Position numbers and translations under genes: made by a program. Of a DNA stretch of 7,711 bases, positions 1 through 6,754 are shown piece by piece (position 1 is the first letter of the stretch; every line of letters begins with the position of its first letter). The DNA is taken from NCBI GenBank assembly GCA_016939345.1, contig JAFGHG010000099.1, positions 1 through 7,711 of the forward strand, read 5' to 3'. The DNA comes from Candidatus Omnitrophota bacterium. Lineage in GTDB: Bacteria > Omnitrophota > Gorgyraeia > Duberdicusellales > 4484-171. The notes under the pieces were generated by a model that did no database searches, was not told the DNA's origin, and saw nothing but the letters and a program-made list of their open reading frames with translations.

Positions 1-717
1 AGAGAAATAGCCCAAAATAGATCTGCTTTTGCTAATATCCAGATTTCGGGCATTCATATGCATATAGGCTCTCAAATCACCCAAAGCCAGCCTTATATCA
101 GAGCAATAAAAAAAGCTGGTAAGCTTATGGGAGATTTAAAAAATATTGGAATTAAGATATCTTTTCTTAATATTGGAGGAGGCTTGGGTATTGTTTATGA
201 CAAAGAAAAACCCCAAACTGCCAAAGAATTTGCTGCAAAGGTTGTGCCTTTATTAAGAAAACTTAAGGTGAGAGTTATTCTTGAGCCCGGGCGTTTTATA
301 GCCGGCAGTGCCGGGGTATTGCTGACAAAGGTTACCTACGTGAAGGAAAACAGGAATAAAAATTTTATTATCGTCGACGCTGCCATGAATGATTTGATAA
401 GGCCTTCATTATACGGAGCTTATCATAAGATAATTCCTCTTGTCGACAAAGCTAAGAACAATATAGGCCGCAAACTGTCTGATGTGGTCGGGCCTATTTG
501 CGAGAGCGGCGATTTTCTAGGCAAAGACAGGCAGCTTGCAGCAGCTAGAGGCGATTTCTTGGCAGTTATGGGGGCAGGAGCTTATGGTTTTGCAATGAGT
601 TCAAATTATAATTCCCGGCCCCGGGCAGCAGAAGTACTTGTAAGCGGTAAGGCTTGTAAGGTTATAAGGAAAAGGGAGACTTATAAGGATTTAGTGGATA
701 AGGAAATAGCTCTATAA
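1..717 (+). CDS. lysA: Diaminopimelate decarboxylase, C-terminal part (5' end outside window)
   Basis: LysA is a cytoplasmic PLP enzyme that decarboxylates meso-diaminopimelate to L-lysine, the last step of the pathway. The frame is open from base 1 and gives 238 residues. The family is usually about 410-440 residues, so the N-terminal portion, including the PLP-binding lysine, lies off the left edge; the ATG at 58 is internal. Visible family motifs, in residues of the fragment, are GIHMHIGSQ (17-25), the phosphate-binding GGGLG (about 59-63), EPGRF (95-99), the DAAMNDLIRP block (about 126-135), the active-site cysteine in VGPICESGDFL (about 163-173) and GAYGFAMSSNYNSRP near the C-terminus. 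These match LysA rather than biosynthetic arginine or ornithine decarboxylases, where the CESGD block differs. dapF and dapA follow on the same strand, which supports the call. No promoter is visible because the upstream region is missing. Confidence 0.96.
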   Translation, partial: REIAQNRSAFANIQISGIHMHIGSQITQSQPYIRAIKKAGKLMGDLKNIGIKISFLNIGGGLGIVYDKEKPQTAKEFAAKVVPLLRKLKVRVILEPGRFIAGSAGVLLTKVTYVKENRNKNFIIVDAAMNDLIRPSLYGAYHKIIPLVDKAKNNIGRKLSDVVGPICESGDFLGKDRQLAAARGDFLAVMGAGAYGFAMSSNYNSRPRAAEVLVSGKACKVIRKRETYKDLVDKEIAL

Positions 718-742
718 AAGATGTAAGAAGCAAAGAAGTAAG

Positions 743-1564
743 ATGAAAAAAATAAATTTTTTTAAACTTCAGGCTTCAGGTAATGATTTTGTTTTGTTGG
801 ACAACCGCAAGCTAAAGCTTGGCACTGGCAGGCTGAAAAGTTTATCCAGAGATATTTGCCGGCGCAAGCTGGGCATAGGTGCAGACGGGACCCTGGTTAT
901 CGATAAATCCAAAAGAGCGGATTTTAAGATGAGAATAATAAACGCAGACGGATCAGAAGCCGAGATGTGCGGTAATGGTGCAAGATGCGCTGCTTTATGG
1001 TGCAAGCATTCAAATGGCCGTTCAGCTGATTTTACATTTGAAACTATTGCCGGCTTAATCAAAGCAAAGATCGCAAATAACCGGGTAAAAGTAGGCTTAA
1101 CCGATGCTTTCGGCATGAAACTGGATATGCCATTGATGGTTTTGGGAAGAAGGATCAGGGTTAATTACATAAATACCGGCGTGCCTCATGTTGTCGTTTT
1201 TGTCCAGGGCCTGGATAATATAAATGTAGAAGAAATAGGCAGGGCAATCCGTTTTAATAAGAAATTTGCCCCTGCCGGCACAAACGTTAATTTTGTAGAA
1301 ATAGGGGCCAAAAAATCTATTTTTATCCGGACATATGAAAGAGGAGTAGAATCCGAGACTTTAGCCTGCGGTACAGGTTCGGTTGCCAGCGCAATAATCA
1401 GCGGAATAAAATACTCCGGCTCTAAAGACAGAATCATTATGCCGGTCAATACCCGGGGCGGCGAAGTGCTCAAGATTTCTTTTGACCGCTCAAAGGATAA
1501 AGTAAAGAATATCTTTTTAGAAGGTACGGCCCGTTTAATTTTTAAAGGCGAGTTTAATATATAA
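743..1564 (+). CDS. dapF: Diaminopimelate epimerase
   Basis: DapF interconverts LL- and meso-diaminopimelate in the cytoplasm. It is a PLP-independent racemase that uses two cysteines as acid and base, and it supplies meso-DAP for peptidoglycan and for LysA. The 273-residue product has the usual family length. Visible motifs are KLQASGNDFVLLDN near the N-terminus, GIGADG (44-49), NADGSEAEMCGNGARC with catalytic Cys76, NTGVPHVV (144-151), and RTYERGVESETLACGTGS with the second catalytic Cys209. Both halves of the pseudo-symmetric fold are present, so the enzyme should be active. The gene starts 25 bp after lysA. The ATG at 743 is the only start that keeps the KLQASGND block near the N-terminus. 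It has only a weak purine-rich leader (AAAGAAG, 732-738) and no real Shine-Dalgarno, so translation may depend partly on coupling to lysA. Confidence 0.97.
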   Translation: MKKINFFKLQASGNDFVLLDNRKLKLGTGRLKSLSRDICRRKLGIGADGTLVIDKSKRADFKMRIINADGSEAEMCGNGARCAALWCKHSNGRSADFTFETIAGLIKAKIANNRVKVGLTDAFGMKLDMPLMVLGRRIRVNYINTGVPHVVVFVQGLDNINVEEIGRAIRFNKKFAPAGTNVNFVEIGAKKSIFIRTYERGVESETLACGTGSVASAIISGIKYSGSKDRIIMPVNTRGGEVLKISFDRSKDKVKNIFLEGTARLIFKGEFNI

Positions 1565-1567
1565 ATA

Positions 1568-1573
1568 AAGGAG
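1568..1573 (+). promoter_or_regulatory. Ribosome binding site of dapA
   Basis: AAGGAG lies 6 bases before the ATG at 1580, inside the 15-bp gap after dapF. It fixes the dapA start and contrasts with the weak leader of dapF. Confidence 0.8.
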
Positions 1574-1579
1574 ATCAAG

Positions 1580-2458
1580 ATGTTGAAAGGCAGTATCGTG
1601 GCAATAGTAACACCTTTTGATAGCAGGGGCGAGATACTTTTTGATAAACTAAAGGAACTGATAGAGTGGCATATCAAAAAAGGCACCGACGGTATACTGG
1701 TATGCGGGACTACCGGCGAGAGCGCTACCCTTACACATCCTGAACATAAAAAAATAATCGAGTTTGCCGTTAAAGCCCTAAACAAGAGACTGCCTCTTGT
1801 TGCCGGCTGCGGTTCTAATTCTACCCATGAAGCTCTGGATCTGGCGGAATTTGCTAAAAAGTCAGGAGCTGATTATTCGCTGATAATCACGCCCTACTAC
1901 AATAAACCGACCCAGGAGGGGTTGTATCGTCACTTTAAGACTATTGCTGATAAAGTAAATATACCGATAATCATCTACAATGTGCCTTCCCGTACTGGAA
2001 GTAACATCCTTCCTGAGACCGTAGCCAGGCTTTATAATGATTGCAGTAACATCTTGGGGGTCAAAGAAGCCAGCGGCTCGCTTGATCAGGTTACCAGTTT
2101 GATGACTATGGTCGATAAGGATTTTCTTCTTTTCTCGGGCGCTGATGAGATAAACCTGCCGATACTGTCTGTCGGGGGTGTCGGAGCTATTTCTGTAGCG
2201 GCAAATGTTATGCCTTCTGAAACCCATCAGCTTATTGCCAGCTTCCTGCAGGGCGACTTAAAAAAAGCAAGAGAATTACAGCTTTACCTGTATAATATTA
2301 TAAAAGCTCTTTTTATTGAGACCAACCCTATACCGGTAAAAACAGCCCTCGGTCTTATGAAAATGATCGAACCGAATATGCGCCTTCCGCTTTGTCCTAT
2401 AAGCGAAGGAAACCTGGCCAAGTTAAAAAGTGTTCTTAAAGAGTATAAGCTCTTGTAA
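1580..2458 (+). CDS. dapA: 4-hydroxy-tetrahydrodipicolinate synthase
   Basis: DapA condenses pyruvate with aspartate-semialdehyde, the committed step towards diaminopimelate and lysine. It is a class I aldolase-type TIM barrel acting in the cytoplasm, and the 292-residue length is typical. Catalytic residues are all visible: Thr44-Thr45 in GTTGESATL, Tyr107 in PYYNKPTQEG, Tyr133 in YNVPSRTG, Arg138, and the Schiff-base lysine Lys162 in VKEASGS. The SGADE and GGVGAISV blocks follow at 186-190 and 199-206. The catalytic set separates it from N-acetylneuraminate lyase and KDG aldolase relatives, and the position behind lysA-dapF agrees. Residues equivalent to the E. coli lysine allosteric site are also present (Ser48, Ala49, His53, His56, Asn80, Glu84, Tyr106), so feedback inhibition by lysine is predicted. 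A strong AAGGAG precedes the ATG. Confidence 0.97.
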   Translation: MLKGSIVAIVTPFDSRGEILFDKLKELIEWHIKKGTDGILVCGTTGESATLTHPEHKKIIEFAVKALNKRLPLVAGCGSNSTHEALDLAEFAKKSGADYSLIITPYYNKPTQEGLYRHFKTIADKVNIPIIIYNVPSRTGSNILPETVARLYNDCSNILGVKEASGSLDQVTSLMTMVDKDFLLFSGADEINLPILSVGGVGAISVAANVMPSETHQLIASFLQGDLKKARELQLYLYNIIKALFIETNPIPVKTALGLMKMIEPNMRLPLCPISEGNLAKLKSVLKEYKLL

Positions 2459-2480
2459 TTTTTTGATAAAGACTCTTAAA

Positions 2481-3434
2481 ATGAAGGAAAATCTGAAGCT
2501 GATTATCCAGATACCCTGTTTAAACGAAGAGGAAAACATTGCCAAGACTTTAGCTGATCTGCCCAAAGAGATAGCCGGAATAAGCTCCATTGAGACCCTG
2601 ATAATCGATGATGGTTCAAATGATAACACCATCATAGCCGCAAAAAATGCCGGGGCTGATCACGTTGTCAGTTTTAAAAAACACAAAGGCCTGGCTTGTG
2701 CCTTTATGGCCGGATTAAATTTGGCCACATCAAAAGGAGCCGATATCATTGTAAATACCGATGCCGACGGCCAGTATAGAGGAGAAGATATACCCAAGCT
2801 CATAGAACCGATTTTAAAGGGCGATGCTGATATGGTTATCGGCCAGAGAGATATTGAAAAGATAAAGGATTTTTCTTTCATTAAAAAGAGATTACAGCGT
2901 TTGGGCAGCTGGGTTGTGCGCCAGATTTCGGGAACAAAAGTCTTAGATGCCACTTCCGGCTTCAGGGCATATTCACGGGAGGCGGCGTTGCGCTTAAACG
3001 TTTTAAGCGATTACACTTATACAATAGATACTATAATCCAGGCAGGAAAAAAAGATCTTGCTCTTTCTTTTGTCAATATCGGCAGGAATCCTGATGTGCG
3101 CAGGTCGCGGCTGATAAGAAGTATACCCGGTTATATTAGCCAGTCTTGCGCTACAATGTTGCGTATCCATGCCGCATATGAGCCGCTTAAGACTTTTTCT
3201 ATGGTCGGGGCAGCTATTTTTATACTCGGTTCTGCTTTGGCTATCCGTTTTCTATATTTTTACTTTAGCGGAGACGGCTCAGGACATATTCAATCTTTGA
3301 TTTTTGGAGCTGTTCTTTTAATCGTTGGGTTTCAAATAGCCATGATCGGCCTGGCAGCTGATTTGATAGCTAATAATAGAAAACTGATTGAAGAAAGTCT
3401 GTACAGGATAAAGAAAAAGGAATTTTTGTCTTAA
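2481..3434 (+). CDS. Membrane-anchored GT2 glycosyltransferase, polyprenyl-phosphate sugar transferase type
   Basis: This is a GT-A fold family 2 glycosyltransferase that most resembles the dolichol/polyprenyl-phosphate mannose or glucose synthase group. Such enzymes move a sugar from a nucleotide donor to a lipid phosphate on the cytoplasmic membrane face. Of 317 residues, 1-225 form the catalytic domain: IPCLNEEENI (11-20), the nucleotide-binding IIDDGSNDNT (41-50), the metal-binding DAD in NTDADGQY (92-99), and DATSGFRAYSREA (156-168). Two hydrophobic segments at about 239-262 and 270-296 anchor the C-terminus, which ends in a basic KKKEFLS tail. An ATG at 2430 would overlap dapA by 29 bases and add 17 residues unrelated to the family. 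The ATG at 2481 starts directly before the first beta strand, so I chose it, although no clear Shine-Dalgarno is seen. It lies 22 bp behind dapA. The donor sugar and acceptor cannot be read from sequence. Confidence 0.88.
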   Translation: MKENLKLIIQIPCLNEEENIAKTLADLPKEIAGISSIETLIIDDGSNDNTIIAAKNAGADHVVSFKKHKGLACAFMAGLNLATSKGADIIVNTDADGQYRGEDIPKLIEPILKGDADMVIGQRDIEKIKDFSFIKKRLQRLGSWVVRQISGTKVLDATSGFRAYSREAALRLNVLSDYTYTIDTIIQAGKKDLALSFVNIGRNPDVRRSRLIRSIPGYISQSCATMLRIHAAYEPLKTFSMVGAAIFILGSALAIRFLYFYFSGDGSGHIQSLIFGAVLLIVGFQIAMIGLAADLIANNRKLIEESLYRIKKKEFLS

Positions 3435-3437
3435 AGG
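3434..3437 (+). promoter_or_regulatory. Possible ribosome binding site for the TTG-started GT4 gene
   Basis: AAGG overlaps the stop codon of the GT2 gene and lies 10 bases before the TTG at 3448. It is modest support for that start. The alternative GTG at 3466 has only GAAG about 12 bases upstream. Confidence 0.35.
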
Positions 3438-3447
3438 CAATCTTTGA

Positions 3448-4572
3448 TTGAAGAAAATAATTGATGTGGGAAAAAATATATTCTTAATAAGTCCTCACCC
3501 TGTTTACCCTGTATTAGATGGCGCTTCTAGAAGAATTGACGGTTTCTGCCGTTATTTGTCTTTACAAAATCACAGAATCACCCTTTTTTCTCCTTCCAGC
3601 GTAAGCCATTTCGCTAAAAATACCGGTTTTGCTGCAAATATTGAATATGTAAATTTTGAAGCAAAATACAAAATAAACTATTTTTTTAACCCTAGCCTTG
3701 CTAGATTATTGAAAAACCGTATTGCATCTAAGCCTGACTGGATAATTTTGAATTTTCCTTATTTGGCTAAAACAGTATTATCAATAGCCCAAAGATACAG
3801 TGTTCCTGTCCATCTTGACGAGCACAATATCGAGTCTTTGCGTTTTAAAGAAATGGGACGGCCCTTAGTTTCTTTGTTCGTTGATTTTTTTGAATCATAT
3901 GCCATTAGAAAATCTAAGAGCATTTCTGTGACCTCTGTTCTGGATTATGAATATATCAAGAAGAGGTTTTCCTGTGAACCTGTCTTGATAGAAAATTTTA
4001 TTGATACCGACAAATTCTTCCCGGTAAATAGTGAAAAAAAAAGGGAATTAAAAAATAAATTTGGCGTAGATGCCGGGAAAATAGTCCTGTATTTTGGGAA
4101 TTTTACTAATATATCCACTCAGGAAGCTTATAAGATCATTTGCCAACAAATCTCTTCTGATCTTTTTGATATCAACCCTCAGATAAAGATCTTAATTGCT
4201 GGAAGAGGAGTAAAAAGTTGCAAAAATCCATCTAAAAATATTATAATGGTAGGAGAGCTTGAAAAAATAGAAGAATTGATACAGATTGCTGACTTGGTGA
4301 TCGTACCGATTGTTTCAGGCGGAGGCACGAGGTTTAAAATACTTGAAGCATTAGGCTGTGGCGTACAGGTGTTATCCACCCCAAAAGGAGCTGAGGGTTT
4401 GAATATCGGCGATGATGAAGGCTTGAGGATTTCATCGATTCAGGATTTTCCTAAAAAGATCTCGGATTTTTTAAATACTGTTTCAGATGACAGCAGGCGA
4501 GAATTTATATCTTCAAAGGTAAACAGCAAGTACGGCTTTGATAATGTTTTTAAAAAACTTGATTTCCTGTAG
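3448..4572 (+). CDS. GT4-like (GT-B fold) glycosyltransferase
   Basis: This is a cytoplasmic, probably membrane-associated sugar transferase of the glycosyltransferase group 1/GT4 type, 374 residues. The N-terminal Rossmann half opens with FLISPHPVYPVLDGASRR (12-29), the usual strand plus glycine-rich acceptor loop. A DEHNIES motif (124-130) is typical of one GT4 subgroup. The C-terminal half has LYFGNFT (214-220), KILIAGRG (247-254), VGELEKIEELIQIADLVIVP (268-287), and the donor-binding block GGGTRFKILEALGCG (291-305) followed by STPKGAEGL (310-318), with Glu300 as the expected conserved glutamate. No transmembrane segment is evident. The start is a TTG 13 bp after the GT2 gene; a GTG at 3466 would give a start closer to family norm. 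The gene is clearly AT-richer (about 35% GC by hand count) than dapA (about 44%), which may point to a separate origin. Substrates are unknown. Confidence 0.85.
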   Translation: MKKIIDVGKNIFLISPHPVYPVLDGASRRIDGFCRYLSLQNHRITLFSPSSVSHFAKNTGFAANIEYVNFEAKYKINYFFNPSLARLLKNRIASKPDWIILNFPYLAKTVLSIAQRYSVPVHLDEHNIESLRFKEMGRPLVSLFVDFFESYAIRKSKSISVTSVLDYEYIKKRFSCEPVLIENFIDTDKFFPVNSEKKRELKNKFGVDAGKIVLYFGNFTNISTQEAYKIICQQISSDLFDINPQIKILIAGRGVKSCKNPSKNIIMVGELEKIEELIQIADLVIVPIVSGGGTRFKILEALGCGVQVLSTPKGAEGLNIGDDEGLRISSIQDFPKKISDFLNTVSDDSRREFISSKVNSKYGFDNVFKKLDFL

Positions 4573-4578
4573 TTTTTT
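4552..4578 (+). terminator. Weak A/T inverted repeat ending in a T run
   Basis: AAAAAACT (4552-4559) is complementary to AGTTTTTT (4571-4578), with an 11-base loop and a run of seven T at 4573-4579. It straddles the stop codon of the GT4 gene. The stem is almost all A-U and would be unstable, so it is at best a leaky terminator. It overlaps the promoter candidate at 4559-4588. Confidence 0.2.
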
Positions 4579-4588
4579 TCCTTATAAT
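4559..4588 (+). promoter_or_regulatory. Candidate sigma-70-type promoter for the radical SAM gene
   Basis: TTGATT (4559-4564, four of six consensus bases) and a perfect TATAAT (4583-4588) are separated by 18 bases. A transcript would start near 4595 and carry AAGGAG at 4603-4608 before the ATG at 4618. The -35 lies within the last codons of the GT4 gene. This is the longest intergenic gap in the window (45 bp), which fits a transcription boundary. Local AT-richness raises the chance of a fortuitous match. Confidence 0.45.
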
Positions 4589-4602
4589 AGAAAATAACGG
4601 TT

Positions 4603-4608
4603 AAGGAG
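4603..4608 (+). promoter_or_regulatory. Ribosome binding site of the radical SAM gene
   Basis: AAGGAG lies 9 bases before the ATG at 4618. It is a strong site that fixes the start and suggests well-expressed, independently initiated translation. Confidence 0.75.
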
Positions 4609-4617
4609 ATTTCAATA

Positions 4618-5778
4618 ATGAGAAAGTCTAGAAAAGTGTCTCTTGTTTTCGAGGGCGCATCGAACATCTTGTCCTGGTTTTTTACCAAAAAATTCAGGTT
4701 TAAATTTGATTATGTGCCTTATCAGCTTGATAATGTCTCATTCAGGAAAATATTTAATTATTACCTGACAGGGCTTAATGTTATTTTTCCCAGACCCAAA
4801 CCCTTTGGTTGGCCTGTATATATGCAGATAGAGCCTTCCAATATGTGCAATTTACATTGCCCTTTGTGTCCTACCGGTTCCGGTGAATCCGAAAAGAAAT
4901 TGCCAAAAATAAATCTGCCCCTTGATCAATTCAAGAGAATTATCGATGAGCTGGGTGATACGGTGATTTTAATAATGCTCTGGGGTATCGGCGAACCTTT
5001 GATAAATTATGAGATTTATGAAATGATCCGTTATGCTAAAACCAAAAACATCATAGTTGTCCTTTCGACTAACGGTCTGCTTTTAGACCAGAAGGACCAT
5101 ATCCAGCAGCTGCTTTCTTGCGGATTAGACGAATTAATCCTGGCAGTAGACGGAGCCTCTGAAGAAACATATAAAGAGTACCGAATCGGCGGCGACTTCA
5201 ATCATCTTTTAGAAAATATCAAAAAACTAGTTAAGGCTAAGAGAGAGAAAGGAGCGGCGTCTCCCAGAATCGAGATGCGTTTTATGGTTACAAAGACTAA
5301 TGAGCATGAGATACCTAAGATAAAAGAACTGGCTCATGAGCTCGGCGTAGATGAACTTACTTTAAGGACATGTGCTCCTCATGAGCATGGTAGTATGCGA
5401 AAAAATATATACCTTACTCCGAACGATCTGGATTATCTGCCCAAAAACCCTAAGTACCAGGTTTATGCTTATGATTCCAAGGGAGTAAGGATAAACCGCC
5501 ATGATTCATATTTCTGTCATTTCCAGTATTGGCATCCGACTGTTCATGCCACGGGCAACGTGACCATTTGCGAGCAGGACTATTGGGGTAGCGCCTGTTA
5601 CGGCAACCTGAACCAGATCCCTTCTATTAGGGAGATTTGGAAATCAAAAAGGGCAGTTGAGTTAAGGAGAAAGAAAGCTGAAAATGAATTTGGCTCTTTC
5701 GAGGTCTGCACCCGTTGCTTTAATGCCGACATGAAAGGTAATACCTGGACAGTAGAACGTATTCAAATCAAGAAATAA
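4618..5778 (+). CDS. Radical SAM protein with short SPASM-type C-terminal domain
   Basis: This enzyme of 386 residues is predicted to cleave S-adenosylmethionine with a [4Fe-4S] cluster to start radical chemistry; its substrate is unknown. Residues 1-60 are a basic, aromatic extension without motifs I recognise. The radical SAM core starts at KPFGWPVYMQIEPSNMC and carries the CxxxCxxC cluster site Cys77, Cys81, Cys84. It continues with GIGEPL (123-128, the SAM-binding GGEP-type motif), LSTNGLLL (149-156) and LAVDGASEETY (175-185). The C-terminal region has Cys300-x12-G-x4-Cys318, then GNLNQIPSIREIWKS (329-343), and CTRC (Cys364, Cys367). That is the four-cysteine form of SPASM, which probably holds one auxiliary cluster. 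The CX5CX3C part of the seven-cysteine form is absent. Radical SAM/SPASM relatives mature peptides or act on sugars and cyclitols. Neighbouring glycosyltransferases favour a glycan or lipid-linked role, but this is inference. The protein is cytoplasmic. Confidence 0.88.
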   Translation: MRKSRKVSLVFEGASNILSWFFTKKFRFKFDYVPYQLDNVSFRKIFNYYLTGLNVIFPRPKPFGWPVYMQIEPSNMCNLHCPLCPTGSGESEKKLPKINLPLDQFKRIIDELGDTVILIMLWGIGEPLINYEIYEMIRYAKTKNIIVVLSTNGLLLDQKDHIQQLLSCGLDELILAVDGASEETYKEYRIGGDFNHLLENIKKLVKAKREKGAASPRIEMRFMVTKTNEHEIPKIKELAHELGVDELTLRTCAPHEHGSMRKNIYLTPNDLDYLPKNPKYQVYAYDSKGVRINRHDSYFCHFQYWHPTVHATGNVTICEQDYWGSACYGNLNQIPSIREIWKSKRAVELRRKKAENEFGSFEVCTRCFNADMKGNTWTVERIQIKK

Positions 5779-5787
5779 TTGCCTTAT

Positions 5788-6729
5788 ATGCCAGAGTCAA
5801 AGGCATCATTCCAAAATCTTAAAATAGCCGCTAAGTTCTTGTTAATTCTGGCTTTTTTTGCCCTTGCTTACAACTATATCTTAACCCATCTAGATGAGTT
5901 TAAAAAAATACTTCAATTAAGCTGGCAGGAGTATAGTCTGCTGTCTTTAATCTTTTTATCCGGTATAGTCGTTTATGCTTGGATTTTTAACCTAGCCCTT
6001 AAAAGTTTAAACCTTAGCCTTAGCCTGCGGGAGTGGCTGGGTCTGACTATTTTGGATAACTACTCTAATTATCTTTTCTTTAAAGCCGGAATCTTTGCCA
6101 GGGGTTTTTATCTAAAAAAAATTCACGGTTTATCTTACGCTAAATTCTTTGCAATATTTATTTTTTTAAGCATAACCAGGCTGATTTGCCTGGCAGCAGT
6201 GCCTCTCGGTGTTATTATGTATAGATTTTTGGTCACCGGCACTTTTAATCTGAATGTTTTCATCATATTTGCCTGTTTAGTTTTGTTTGGTTCAGCATCT
6301 TTTTTCATCCCCTTAAAAAGAATAATCAGCTGGCTGGATAAAAAGAACGCACGTTTGTCAAAAGCCCTTAAAGAATGGTATAGGGTTAGGACCAACAGCA
6401 GACTTTTTTTTAAGGTTGTGTCCTTTTTTCTGTTCTACATTTTTATATCCAGTTTCCGTATCTTCCTTATCTACGGTTTTGTCTATAAACCGATTGATTT
6501 TTCGTCTGCCATAATAATTGCCTCTGTAGGTTTTATGTCATTTCTCTTTTCAGTTACTCCTGCTGCTTTAGGGATTAAGGAAGCTTTGATGTCTTATGTA
6601 GCTAAGTTGATCGGTGAAAATTTTACTGATACCATGGTCGTTGCTTCTTTGGACAGGGTTATTACAATGGCCTGGATTCTTCTTTCGGGTTTTATTTTCA
6701 GTATATGGTATGCCAGGAGAATAAAGTAA
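5788..6729 (+). CDS. Polytopic membrane protein, LPG-synthase-TM/UPF0104 family
   Basis: This is an integral membrane protein of 313 residues with about seven or eight hydrophobic helices, at roughly 13-31, 50-72, 84-100, 119-148, 154-175, 207-232, 238-260 and 284-307. The block FLFSVTPAALGIKEALMSY (252-270) matches the conserved PxxxGxxE-type signature of the family that includes the flippase half of MprF, archaeal AglD and HpnL. The soluble aminoacyl-transferase domain of MprF is absent, so it is not a lysyl-phosphatidylglycerol synthase. A role in handling or flipping a lipid-linked sugar is inferred from the family and from neighbouring glycosyltransferases. The ATG at 5788 is 9 bp after the radical SAM stop. 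A TTG at 5779, directly after that stop, would add three residues. Neither has a clear Shine-Dalgarno, so translational coupling is likely. Confidence 0.8.
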   Translation: MPESKASFQNLKIAAKFLLILAFFALAYNYILTHLDEFKKILQLSWQEYSLLSLIFLSGIVVYAWIFNLALKSLNLSLSLREWLGLTILDNYSNYLFFKAGIFARGFYLKKIHGLSYAKFFAIFIFLSITRLICLAAVPLGVIMYRFLVTGTFNLNVFIIFACLVLFGSASFFIPLKRIISWLDKKNARLSKALKEWYRVRTNSRLFFKVVSFFLFYIFISSFRIFLIYGFVYKPIDFSSAIIIASVGFMSFLFSVTPAALGIKEALMSYVAKLIGENFTDTMVVASLDRVITMAWILLSGFIFSIWYARRIK

Positions 6730-6733
6730 TAAT

Positions 6734-6740
6734 AAGGAGG
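6734..6740 (+). promoter_or_regulatory. Orphan Shine-Dalgarno sequence in the convergent gap
   Basis: AAGGAGG, a perfect anti-Shine-Dalgarno match, lies 4 bases after the stop of the UPF0104 gene. No ATG, GTG or TTG falls at usable spacing; the first ATG is at 6774, 33 bases away, in the antisense of the next gene. The site appears to have lost its gene. Confidence 0.4.
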
Positions 6741-6754
6741 CGGTAACTGCTATC

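Noticed and set aside
1186..1785. Long - strand open frame opposite dapF/dapA
   Set aside because: It spans the junction of two well-supported + strand genes with intact catalytic motifs. Its translation is a hydrophobic, low-information shadow without family motifs.
2430..2480. Upstream ATG at 2430 as the start of the GT2 gene, overlapping dapA
   Set aside because: The extra 17 residues precede the normal GT2 N-terminus, come largely from out-of-frame dapA sequence, and no better ribosome binding site supports them.
3385..3456. 12-bp direct repeat TGATTGAAGAAA at 3385-3396 and 3445-3456, exactly 60 bases apart
   Set aside because: The flanking bases do not match, and one copy is ordinary coding sequence. 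In A-rich DNA a chance match of this length is plausible, and no mobile-element feature accompanies it.
2481..6729. Possible hopanoid-type cluster (GT2, radical SAM and UPF0104 as in HpnI, HpnH/HpnJ and HpnL)
   Set aside because: The radical SAM protein carries a SPASM tail and a PSNMCNLHCPLCPTG core unlike HpnH. The GT2 has the polyprenyl-phosphate synthase layout with two C-terminal helices. No squalene-hopene cyclase or deacetylase gene is present. The similarity is only at superfamily level.
5788..6729. MprF-type lysyl-phosphatidylglycerol synthase, tempting beside lysine genes
   Set aside because: The protein ends after the membrane helices and has no aminoacyl-transferase domain, so only the flippase-like family can be claimed.
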